NCBI GenBank assembly: GCA_036274645.1 | Contig: DASUFH010000373.1 | Location: forward strand, 1-8,947 | From: DASUFH01 sp036274645 | GTDB lineage: Bacteria > Acidobacteriota > Terriglobia > 20CM-2-55-15 | DNA length: 8,947 bases | Direction of reading: 5' to 3' | In this document: in pieces, positions 1-5,439 of the stretch | Numbering within the stretch: the first letter of the stretch is position 1 | Layout of the letters: the number at the start of each line of letters is the position of its first letter | Translations under genes and position numbers: made by a program | The notes under the pieces: generated by a model | Seen by the model: the letters and a program-made list of their open reading frames with translations, nothing else | The model's database searches: none | What the model was told of the DNA's origin: nothing

Positions 1-19
1 TTTCGGCAGTCTTCTTCAT
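1..19 (-). CDS. Start of an unidentified gene, cut by the window edge
   Basis: Only the first six codons are visible (MKKTAE), so the product cannot be named. The case for a real start is the context on the minus strand. A sigma70-like promoter (54-82) is followed by a leader of about 27 bases, a Shine-Dalgarno match AAGGAG (31-36), and ATG at 17-19. The SD-to-ATG spacing of 11 bases is longer than ideal. The direction agrees with the minus-strand genes upstream, and the 205-base gap to the preceding gene leaves room for its own promoter. The N-terminus could begin a signal peptide or a cytoplasmic protein; too little is seen to choose. Confidence 0.42.
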
Positions 20-21
20 TG

Positions 22-40
22 GCGCAAGTTCTCCTTGCGC
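22..40 (-). promoter_or_regulatory. Leader hairpin around the Shine-Dalgarno sequence
   Basis: GCGCAAG and CTTGCGC form a 7-bp perfect stem with a 5-base loop. In the minus-strand mRNA the AAGGAG ribosome site spans the end of the stem and the loop, just before the ATG at 17-19. Folding could therefore modulate translation of the left-edge gene. This is inferred from sequence only; no known riboswitch or thermosensor family was recognised. Confidence 0.33.
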
Positions 41-53
41 GAAGACCGGGAGC

Positions 54-82
54 AGTATGGACTACGCAAGTGCGTATGTCAA
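54..82 (-). promoter_or_regulatory. Sigma70-like promoter
   Basis: On the minus strand a perfect -35 box TTGACA (77-82) is separated by exactly 17 bases (60-76) from CATACT (54-59), a 4-of-6 match to TATAAT. Transcription would begin near base 47, about 27 bases before the ATG at 17-19. It drives the gene at the left edge of the window. Confidence 0.55.
63..76. promoter_or_regulatory. Palindrome inside the promoter spacer, possible operator
   Basis: TACGCA-AG-TGCGTA has perfect 6-bp arms around a 2-base centre and lies wholly between the -35 and -10 boxes of the promoter at 54-82. A dimeric repressor bound here would block RNA polymerase. The position is seen directly; the operator role is inferred, and a palindrome this short can arise by chance. 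Confidence 0.33.
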
Positions 83-119
83 CCAATAAAGCACTTAACC
101 TACTCAAATGTCCAAACTC

Positions 120-195
120 CAGGGGCGGTCTATGACCGCCCAGTGTTTCGGAGTGGTTCTACTCTGGAACGTCGGGCCGTCATAGACCGCCCCTG
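120..195. repeat. Inverted pair of REP-like palindromes
   Basis: Two 22-base arms (120-141 and 174-195) are inverted copies with a single mismatch at base 137, separated by 32 bases. Each arm is itself palindromic. The left one is perfect: GGGCGGTC-TAT-GACCGCCC at 123-141. The nested arrangement resembles the paired REP units (BIMEs) found between bacterial genes. The 15-base core GGTCTATGACCGCCC recurs exactly at 7572-7586, which supports a dispersed family. It lies between the stop at 225 and the promoter at 54-82, so it may also act as a folding or termination element for the upstream gene. No transposase is nearby. Confidence 0.7.
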
Positions 196-224
196 CAAGC
201 AGACGGGGACTCAACATGCCGGCA

Positions 225-923
225 TTAACTCACCCGTTTGGCTTTCAGAATCACCGGCAGGGCGCCATAACCATCGAGAGTGATCGTTTTGAATTGATCG
301 TCGACGGTTACGTTTCCAGCAAGGATGCCCTTGCCTTCGCCTTCACCGTTCGGATCGAGATGTAGTTCGACCAGAGAGAACGGGTGATTGCTGGACGGGA
401 TGGATGGCGCCGGCTTCCACAGGTTGCTCGATGCGCCAACGCGCCGGTCGGTGGCCAGAATGATGCGTTCTCCGCCGCCGGGCAGAGGGATTCGATAGGC
501 GTATTTGATCGAGTAGCCGAGGGTTTCCGAGGTCCAGAGGTAACCGATGGTTGGCGCGGCCTTGAGCGCCGATTCGAGCGCGGCTTCCGGAGTGGCTGCG
601 GCGCCGCCGCGCCCCCTTCCGCCGCGTCCGCCGCGTCCGGGAGCGCCCGCGCCGGCGCCGCCGGCGCCCCGCCCGCCGCGCGCGCCTCCTCCGGATGATG
701 AAGACATCGTCCAGGCTGAAACCAGCGCGTCACGCTGCGCGTCGGTGGACCACTCGTTAATGTTGATCCGGACCGCTTCGCCCGCGCCGCTTACATCCTG
801 AGTCGTGCAGGTGATGCGCGCGCCAGGCGGCGTCTGCGCCCGGCCTGGAGCGGCAAAGAAGACAGAGGCCGCAAACAGGAGAATCGATGCGAACACCGTG
901 TAACAGACGTTGCGGATTCGCAT
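225..923 (-). CDS. Exported Gly/Arg-rich protein of unknown function
   Basis: The ATG at 923 is preferred over one at 977. It gives 232 residues that open with a clear signal peptide (MRIRN, hydrophobic core at about 8-25, likely cleavage after the Ala of GRA, residue 29), and it lies 4 bases after the ankyrin gene's stop instead of inside that gene. Residues about 78-109 are an extreme low-complexity stretch of Gly, Ala and Arg with GRGGRG units. They are probably a flexible linker between a small N-terminal part and a C-terminal part (about 112-232) of predicted beta character with a GYLWTSETLGYSIKYAYRIPLP stretch split here as GYLWTSETLG and YSIKYAYRIP. I do not recognise a family. Its spacing suggests co-translation with the ankyrin protein, and both are exported, so they may act together in the periplasm. 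Confidence 0.8.
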   Translation of the reverse strand: MRIRNVCYTVFASILLFAASVFFAAPGRAQTPPGARITCTTQDVSGAGEAVRININEWSTDAQRDALVSAWTMSSSSGGGARGGRGAGGAGAGAPGRGGRGGRGRGGAAATPEAALESALKAAPTIGYLWTSETLGYSIKYAYRIPLPGGGERIILATDRRVGASSNLWKPAPSIPSSNHPFSLVELHLDPNGEGEGKGILAGNVTVDDQFKTITLDGYGALPVILKAKRVS

Positions 924-927
924 CGGC

Positions 928-2628
928 CTACTTCTGTCCGGCCCCCTCTTTGCCGAGGCCCCCGGTGACGCCGTCAACCTGATATCCGGTCTGGACGCGG
1001 CGCATCACCTGGATTTGCGCCGGTGTGGCCGTTTTGGGATCGACATTGGCGATCGAACAGGTAAATCCACGCAACGTGCATTCCGATGTCGTGTGTTTGA
1101 CGCCGCGTTCCTTCATCAGGCGGGACATCAGCTTCACGGCCTCTTCGTTGAAGACGATGGCATTGTTGGGCCGGAACGTTCCGACGCCGATGGCATAGTC
1201 GATCGGCATCAGCGGTTCGATGCTCGATCCGAACAGTCCGTCATTCTTCTTCCCCAGATCGTGAGCGCCCAGGTCCGCGCCCTTGTCGACAAGATACTGG
1301 ATGATGGGCACGTCGCCGATATTGCCGGCAACCATCAGGGCCGTGATGCCGTAGTCGTCGGCGGCATTTACATCCTGTCCAAGGTCGATCAGCAGCTTGA
1401 CCACTTCGAGCCGCTCGGCGGAACTCCGGGTGTTGTTGTAGCCGGGAATGAAGCCGGTTCCGCAGGCCGCCATCAACATCGTCTCGTTGTCTTTCGAGAC
1501 CACGTTGGGATTCGCGCCGTGCGCCAGCAGCAGTTTCACCAGTTCGATGTCGCCCGCAAAAGCGGCGCGCATCAGCGCGGTGGCAAAAATGATTCGCGGA
1601 GTGCCTTCACGCATGCGTCCACGGGGTGTGTTGTTGACCACCACATTGACGTCCGCGCCCGCGTCGAGCAGTTTCCGGATCAGAGGCAGGGGATCCGCCG
1701 TGACAACCCAGGGGAAATTCGGCGCGGTTTCCATGTTGCGCCGGTCCACTGCCCAGAACAGCGGCGTGAATCGTTGCGCGTCGGCCTCATTGACATTAGC
1801 CCCATGGTCGATCAGCAGGGACGCGACGTCGTAGCCGCCATTGAAAATGGCCAGCGCGAGCGCATTCTTGCCGTCGCCATCCCGGACGTTGACTTCGGCG
1901 CCGGCGGCCACCAGCAGGCGGGCCGACTCCAGGTCCCCTTGCCGCGCCGCAAACAGCAGAGGCGTCAGCAGGCCGCTGGCGTTGTCTTCGGCCGCCTGAT
2001 TGGATCGCGCGGCGGTTGGCGTTGCGCCTTCGAAGCCCCGGCCGTTGGCGGAAGGCACAAACTTCGAGCGCGCGTTGACGTCCGCGCCACGTTCGATCAG
2101 CAGCCGGACGACGGCGTGATTCCCTTCGTTCACAGCCCACATCAACGCGGTCGTATCGCCCCACGTCTCTTTCGCGTCGGTCCGCGCGCCGTGATCCAGC
2201 AGAATTTTGACCGCGTCCGCCTTGCCGGCGCGAGACGCCATCATCAGCGCCGTGTCGAGCGACGACGTCAGCGGCGCATTCACGTCCGCGCCCGCCTTGA
2301 TCAGTTTTTCCAGCATGGCCGCGCTGCCATTGAGCGCCGCCAGTTGCATCGGCATCACGCCTTCCCGGGTGGCCGCGGAAACATTGGCCCCCGCGCCGAT
2401 CAGCAGATCCGCCAGGTCAAGATCGTCCGCCTGCACGGCCCAGTGGAGCGCCGTGGCGCCATCCACCTGCGGAGCGTTGACATCGGCTTTCCGCGCGACG
2501 AGCGCGCGCACAGCCTCCCGGTCCCTTTTCATGGCGGCATCCGCCACTTCACTGCCGGCCGCATAAAGGTTCAGGGCGCCCAGCGCGATGGCCGGAACGA
2601 TCCAGAGGATGCGCGTGCGATTCATCAT
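928..2628 (-). CDS. Exported ankyrin-repeat protein
   Basis: A 566-residue protein starts with a signal peptide (MMNRTRILWIVPAIALG, cleavage near residue 23). About eleven ankyrin repeats follow, from about 24 to 457, recognised by recurring 'TALxxA', 'G(D/N)xxxVxLLLxxGADVN' patterns, for example near 57-89, 157-188, 251-283 and 346-378. A roughly 30-residue non-ankyrin insert sits at 189-218 between repeats five and six. The last repeat (468-508) is degenerate. The tail (about 510-566) holds two cysteines (517, 524) and no known domain. Ankyrin repeats bind proteins, and the signal peptide places this one in the periplasm or outside. The ATG at 2626-2628 is favoured because GGAG lies 5 bases upstream. 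The gene begins 10 bases after the GntR-type regulator's stop, so both are probably one transcript. The partner is unknown. Confidence 0.93.
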   Translation of the reverse strand: MMNRTRILWIVPAIALGALNLYAAGSEVADAAMKRDREAVRALVARKADVNAPQVDGATALHWAVQADDLDLADLLIGAGANVSAATREGVMPMQLAALNGSAAMLEKLIKAGADVNAPLTSSLDTALMMASRAGKADAVKILLDHGARTDAKETWGDTTALMWAVNEGNHAVVRLLIERGADVNARSKFVPSANGRGFEGATPTAARSNQAAEDNASGLLTPLLFAARQGDLESARLLVAAGAEVNVRDGDGKNALALAIFNGGYDVASLLIDHGANVNEADAQRFTPLFWAVDRRNMETAPNFPWVVTADPLPLIRKLLDAGADVNVVVNNTPRGRMREGTPRIIFATALMRAAFAGDIELVKLLLAHGANPNVVSKDNETMLMAACGTGFIPGYNNTRSSAERLEVVKLLIDLGQDVNAADDYGITALMVAGNIGDVPIIQYLVDKGADLGAHDLGKKNDGLFGSSIEPLMPIDYAIGVGTFRPNNAIVFNEEAVKLMSRLMKERGVKHTTSECTLRGFTCSIANVDPKTATPAQIQVMRRVQTGYQVDGVTGGLGKEGAGQK

Positions 2629-2638
2629 TAGTTCTCCG

Positions 2639-3322
2639 TCAGGCTCCAGGCACCAGACGCGTCGCCAGGTAATCCCTCATCCGGGTCAGAAAATCGCAGG
2701 CTACACGACGCGCCTGCTTGCTGTCCCGTTTCCGGAGGGCGGCGAGAATTTTGTCCTCATGTTCGATACAGTCCGTGATCGTCTGGAAAAGACCGTTCCG
2801 GTTATAGGACTGCCGCATCAGATACAGCGCATAAAGCGGAATCACGATGCGTTCGAGCGCCTGCTGCACATAGATGTTGCCCGACAGCTTCCACATTGTT
2901 TTCCGGAACGCCAGATGACTGTCGAAAAAGGAATCCAGGTCTCCGGCGGCGGCGGCGATCTTCGTTTTCTCAACCAGGTCCGCAAGCTCTGCCACGTCTT
3001 CGTCGGACGCATTGTCCACAGCGAGGGAAAACGCCAGGGGCTCCAGCTCAATGCGCATTTCGAAAATCTGCTGCGCGTCCTTGAGATCCAACGCATGGAC
3101 ATGCGTGCCTGAAAACGGCGTCCGGCGAACAAAGCCCTGATGCTCAAGTTCGATCAAGGCCTCGCGGATCAGTCCCTGTCCGACACCGAACTGTTGCGCG
3201 ATCTTCGCTTCAACGATCTGCTCCCCACCTTTGATTCCTCCCGAGACCATTGCCTCGCGAAGCAGGGTGACGATGCGGACCTTCTTTGAAACGGGTTCGA
3301 GTTTTTGAAACGTAGTGCTCAT
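2639..3322 (-). CDS. GntR-family transcriptional regulator, FCD (FadR-type) subgroup
   Basis: The 227-residue protein has an N-terminal winged helix-turn-helix (about 12-75) with the typical 'VxEAKIAQQFGVGQGLIREAL' pattern split as VEAKIAQQFGVG and QGLIREALIELEHQGF. A helical FCD effector domain follows (about 80-215, 'IFEMRIELEPLA', 'ILAALRKRD'). Such proteins bind an operator as dimers and release it on binding a small acid. By hand alignment the usual metal ligands of FCD domains appear replaced (His136, Arg140, Glu189, Phe211 where Asp/His/His/His are common), so this one may sense its ligand without metal. Start: the ATG at 3322 gives a normal-length N-terminus. An ATG at 3361 would add 13 residues but overlap the inverted repeat 3351-3362. 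Neither has a good ribosome site. It leads the ankyrin gene by 10 bases and probably controls it and itself. Confidence 0.9.
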   Translation of the reverse strand: MSTTFQKLEPVSKKVRIVTLLREAMVSGGIKGGEQIVEAKIAQQFGVGQGLIREALIELEHQGFVRRTPFSGTHVHALDLKDAQQIFEMRIELEPLAFSLAVDNASDEDVAELADLVEKTKIAAAAGDLDSFFDSHLAFRKTMWKLSGNIYVQQALERIVIPLYALYLMRQSYNRNGLFQTITDCIEHEDKILAALRKRDSKQARRVACDFLTRMRDYLATRLVPGA

Positions 3323-3350
3323 AGCTAATAGATTGCCGACGACTCTACCG

Positions 3351-3412
3351 TAATCGATCATCGGAAGACAATGGTGTGCTCCAGAAGGTTCGGATATTCG
3401 GATGATCGATTA
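3351..3412. promoter_or_regulatory. Perfect 12-bp inverted repeat, candidate operator pair
   Basis: TAATCGATCATC (3351-3362) is exactly the inverse complement of GATGATCGATTA (3401-3412), with 38 bases between. Each arm contains the self-complementary hexamer ATCGAT. Two tandem TTCGGAT units (3389-3395, 3397-3403) lie beside the right arm. The repeat sits directly upstream of the regulator start at 3322, in the AT-rich stretch where its promoter must be. The simplest reading is two binding sites for the regulator itself, about 50 bp (five helical turns) apart. The identity is seen in the sequence; the role is inferred. Confidence 0.5.
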
Positions 3413-3506
3413 TTTGATTGTCATAAGGATTTAGCCTTCGATATACTTCGCCCACTTCCACAATAAGAAAAATAGTTTTCGGGAGCGCGGTGCTGGCTCT
3501 TTCCCA

Positions 3507-4301
3507 CTACAGAGAAGCCAGAAACGCGATGACCTTGGCGGCAAACAGCCCGGGCGCCGTCGTGATTGCCGCGTGCCGTTGTCCCGGCAGAATCACGACG
3601 TGGCTGTTGGGCAGCGTTCGGCTCAGCAGGTCGATACCCGCCTTGAAGAAATCCGGGCTCTCCCCGCCGAGCAGCAGCAGCGTGGGAACGCGCAGCTCGC
3701 TGAAGCGCTCGGCGTCGAATCGGTAATTTTCCAGCGCGCGCATTTCCCGGGGCAGAGTGTGGGCCGCAGCCAGGCGGTCGGGCCAGCCGGGAGAAATCCG
3801 GGCTGCTTCGAAATCGGCGCGCGGCATCCGCAGAACGTCCAGCGCGAACATTTTTACGACGTCTTCGCGTTTCCCGTCAGCCACCAGGGACTCCATACGC
3901 TCGATGAAACCGGCTGGATAGACCGGCGCATGGCCGACGGGCATCGGCGGTTCATACAGCACAAGCGCGCGCACGTCCGGCGTTGTCAGCGCGGCTTCCA
4001 GCGCGCAGATCCCGCCATAGGAGTGTCCCAGCAGACTGGCGGGCTGTCCGACGGAGCTCAAGACGGAAGCGATGTCGTTGCACTCCCGTTCGATCGAATA
4101 ATCCGGGCTGTCGCCACTGTTGCCGCGTCCGCGCCGGTCCAGCGCATAAATATCGAAGCGGTTCTCGAATGCGGGAAGGACCGGCCCCCATCGGGACGCG
4201 GAGGCGCCGGTCCCATGAACGAGGACAAGCGGCGATCCGGTTCCGGCGCGCAGGCAGGAAAGAAGGACGCCGTCCTTCGAATGGATCTCGAGGGTCCTCA
4301 C
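3507..4301 (-). CDS. Alpha/beta-fold hydrolase
   Basis: The 264-residue protein has the full alpha/beta hydrolase pattern. An oxyanion-hole motif HGTGAS starts at His29, the nucleophile elbow is G-H-S-Y-G-G with Ser94, the likely acid is Asp217 in 'GGESPD', and the catalytic His is His243 in 'GQRHAA'. A four-helix cap region lies at about 125-200. There is no signal peptide, so it is cytoplasmic. Substrate is not predictable; close relatives include esterases, C-C hydrolases and lactone hydrolases. The start is GTG at 4299-4301, overlapping the previous gene's TGA (4298-4300) as GTGA, which implies translational coupling. The AAGGA just before it overlaps the usual SD zone poorly. The gene follows a SnoaL-like gene, so both may process the same small molecule. 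Confidence 0.92.
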   Translation of the reverse strand: MRTLEIHSKDGVLLSCLRAGTGSPLVLVHGTGASASRWGPVLPAFENRFDIYALDRRGRGNSGDSPDYSIERECNDIASVLSSVGQPASLLGHSYGGICALEAALTTPDVRALVLYEPPMPVGHAPVYPAGFIERMESLVADGKREDVVKMFALDVLRMPRADFEAARISPGWPDRLAAAHTLPREMRALENYRFDAERFSELRVPTLLLLGGESPDFFKAGIDLLSRTLPNSHVVILPGQRHAAITTAPGLFAAKVIAFLASL

Positions 4302-4732
4302 TCCTTGCTGCCGGCGTAAATCGGAGCGCCCAGTTGCTGCATCAGTCCGAGGTCGTCGCGATGATTCCAGAGTTCAACGACTTTGCCGTCCTGGATGCGA
4401 AAAATATTCACGCCGGAAAAGCGGGCATGTTTTCCGGTCGGCTCCACGTTGGCCCACCGGCCCGTATGGGTTCCTTCGGTCGTCCAGCGGACAACGACCA
4501 TGTCGTTTTCCGCAACCATGAGGTCAATCGTCATTCGCAGGTCGGGGAAGGCGGCCCGGAAATCCAGCGCGATCTTTCGCTGGCCTTCCGGGCCGGGCAA
4601 CGGATTGCCGGGCCGCAGATCGTGGCGGACGTAGTCGGCGGCGAAGATGTCTCTTGCGGCGTCGACATTTCCCTTGTTCCACACTTCTTCGCAGAACCGG
4701 CGGACCAGCGCTTTGTTGTCTTCAAGACTCAC
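4298..4732 (-). CDS. SnoaL-like ester cyclase family protein (NTF2-like fold)
   Basis: With the GTG start at 4732 the protein has 144 residues and begins 'SLEDNKALVRRFCEEVWNKG', the normal beginning of the SnoaL-type ester cyclase family. Other family-typical pieces are 'RAAFPDLRMTID' (59-70), 'VVVRWTTEGTHTG' (79-91), 'PTGKHARFSGVNIFRI' (98-113) and 'GLMQQLG' near the end. Family members range from polyketide ester cyclases such as SnoaL to uncharacterised cone-shaped NTF2-like enzymes, so the exact reaction is open. An ATG at 4786 would add 18 residues that overlap the upstream gene and do not look like the family. The GTG has GAGG 11 bases upstream and lies 14 bases after the upstream stop. 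It overlaps the hydrolase gene downstream by 4 bases. Confidence 0.87.
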   Translation of the reverse strand: MSLEDNKALVRRFCEEVWNKGNVDAARDIFAADYVRHDLRPGNPLPGPEGQRKIALDFRAAFPDLRMTIDLMVAENDMVVVRWTTEGTHTGRWANVEPTGKHARFSGVNIFRIQDGKVVELWNHRDDLGLMQQLGAPIYAGSKE

Positions 4733-4746
4733 GGCGGCGCGCTGCC

Positions 4747-5259
4747 TCAGTCCTGGGGCGCGACGTTGCGGGTCTGAATGAGCCACTTGCCGTCGACTTT
4801 CACCAGATCGTCCACTCCGCGTCCGGCCGCCGCGACGTTAGGCGTCCCACCCCGGCCTGCGGCGCCGAACACCGTCAGCCAGTAGGAATGATGGCGCGCG
4901 TGAGTCGCGTCGGTGAACTCGATCCAGGAATCCGTGGTCATGTGGTACATCGGCGGCACGGTTTCTCCTGCGGCGGCGCGCTGGTCTCTGCTGTCCTTCA
5001 ATCCCTTGATCATGTCTTTCAGCGCCTGCTGTCCCTTGGTTGCGCCGGTTCCCGTCCCGAACTGTCCGTCCCTGGTATAAACGGCGGCATAGGCGTCGGG
5101 ATTGAACCCGTCGAGCGCGCGCGCATACCGCCACATCAACGCTTCGATCTCCTCGCGATCGGCGGAATGATCGACCGCCGCCGGCATTGCGGCAAGCAGG
5201 GTCAGCGCGGCCAGCAGCATCAGGCTTCCCACCAGGATCAGTGAACGAGTCTTCGTCAT
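4747..5259 (-). CDS. Exported SnoaL/NTF2-like domain protein
   Basis: The 170-residue product starts with a signal peptide (MTKTRSLILV, hydrophobic to about residue 27, cleavage near AAMPAA). An NTF2-like domain of the SnoaL_4 kind follows: 'REEIEALMWRYARALDGFNPDAYAAVYTRDGQF' split here as REEIEALMWRYARALDG (35-51) and FNPDAYAAVYTRDGQF (52-67), then a beta-rich half ending 'DDLVKVDGKWLIQTRNV'. Such domains bind small hydrophobic molecules in a cone-shaped pocket; here it would act outside the cytoplasm. A Gly/Ala-rich loop (132-148) interrupts the sheet. The ATG at 5257-5259 is chosen because GAGG stands 8 bases before it. The ATG at 5263-5265 has the same SD almost touching it. It is the first gene of the run with the ester-cyclase-like and hydrolase genes. 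Confidence 0.87.
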   Translation of the reverse strand: MTKTRSLILVGSLMLLAALTLLAAMPAAVDHSADREEIEALMWRYARALDGFNPDAYAAVYTRDGQFGTGTGATKGQQALKDMIKGLKDSRDQRAAAGETVPPMYHMTTDSWIEFTDATHARHHSYWLTVFGAAGRGGTPNVAAAGRGVDDLVKVDGKWLIQTRNVAPQD

Positions 5260-5319
5260 ATGCATTCCCTCTTGTGTGTTTGTTGATCGGGTTCGTTTAT
5301 GCGGGAAAGGATAGCTGGA

Positions 5320-5385
5320 GACGTGAATTAGGGACAGAGAGCAATTTCGCGAAGGCGAAATTGCTCTCTGTCCCTAATTCACGTC
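5320..5385. repeat. Perfect 66-base hairpin, candidate miniature mobile element
   Basis: Arms 5320-5350 and 5355-5385 are perfect 31-base inverse complements around the 4-base loop GAAG. A core starting GAATTAGGGACAG and ending CTGTCCCTAATTC (5325-5380) is bordered on both sides by ACGT. Because ACGT is self-complementary, this could be either part of the arms or a 4-bp target duplication. The element lies between two divergent gene starts (5259 and 5440), so it is not at a transcript end, and neither side has a T-run. A small non-autonomous element, perhaps moved by a REP-associated (IS200-like) transposase elsewhere in the genome, is the best guess. No transposase is in the window. Confidence 0.8.
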
Positions 5386-5402
5386 CTCTCCCCGTCTCGT
5401 CA

Positions 5403-5431
5403 TTGTCCACGCCGGAAAGTTGGAATATCCT
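5403..5431 (+). promoter_or_regulatory. Promoter placed for a leaderless mRNA
   Basis: TTGTCC (5403-5408, 4 of 6 consensus bases) and TATCCT (5426-5431, 4 of 6) are exactly 17 bases apart. The ATG of the Ig-like protein begins 8 bases after the -10 box, so transcription would start at or within two bases of the start codon. No Shine-Dalgarno sequence precedes that ATG, which fits leaderless translation. Confidence 0.42.
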
Positions 5432-5439
5432 GCGGCGTC

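Noticed and set aside
35..283. Plus-strand ORF of 82 codons
   Set aside because: It runs through the promoter, the REP pair and the end of the 225-923 gene. Its residues look like translated repeat and non-coding sequence, and it has no SD.
910..2631. Long plus-strand ORF (573 codons) opposite the ankyrin gene
   Set aside because: It mirrors the ankyrin gene codon for codon. Its length comes from third-position GC bias, and its protein is His/Arg/Gly-rich without any domain.
3463..3506. Terminator after the alpha/beta hydrolase
   Set aside because: On the minus strand GAGC/GCTC plus two GC pairs with a bulge forms only a weak stem. The T-run (3468-3472) starts about eight bases away, which is too poor to call.
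5320..5385. Hairpin as a rho-independent terminator
   Set aside because: It lies between two divergent gene starts, so no transcript ends there, and neither side has a T-run.
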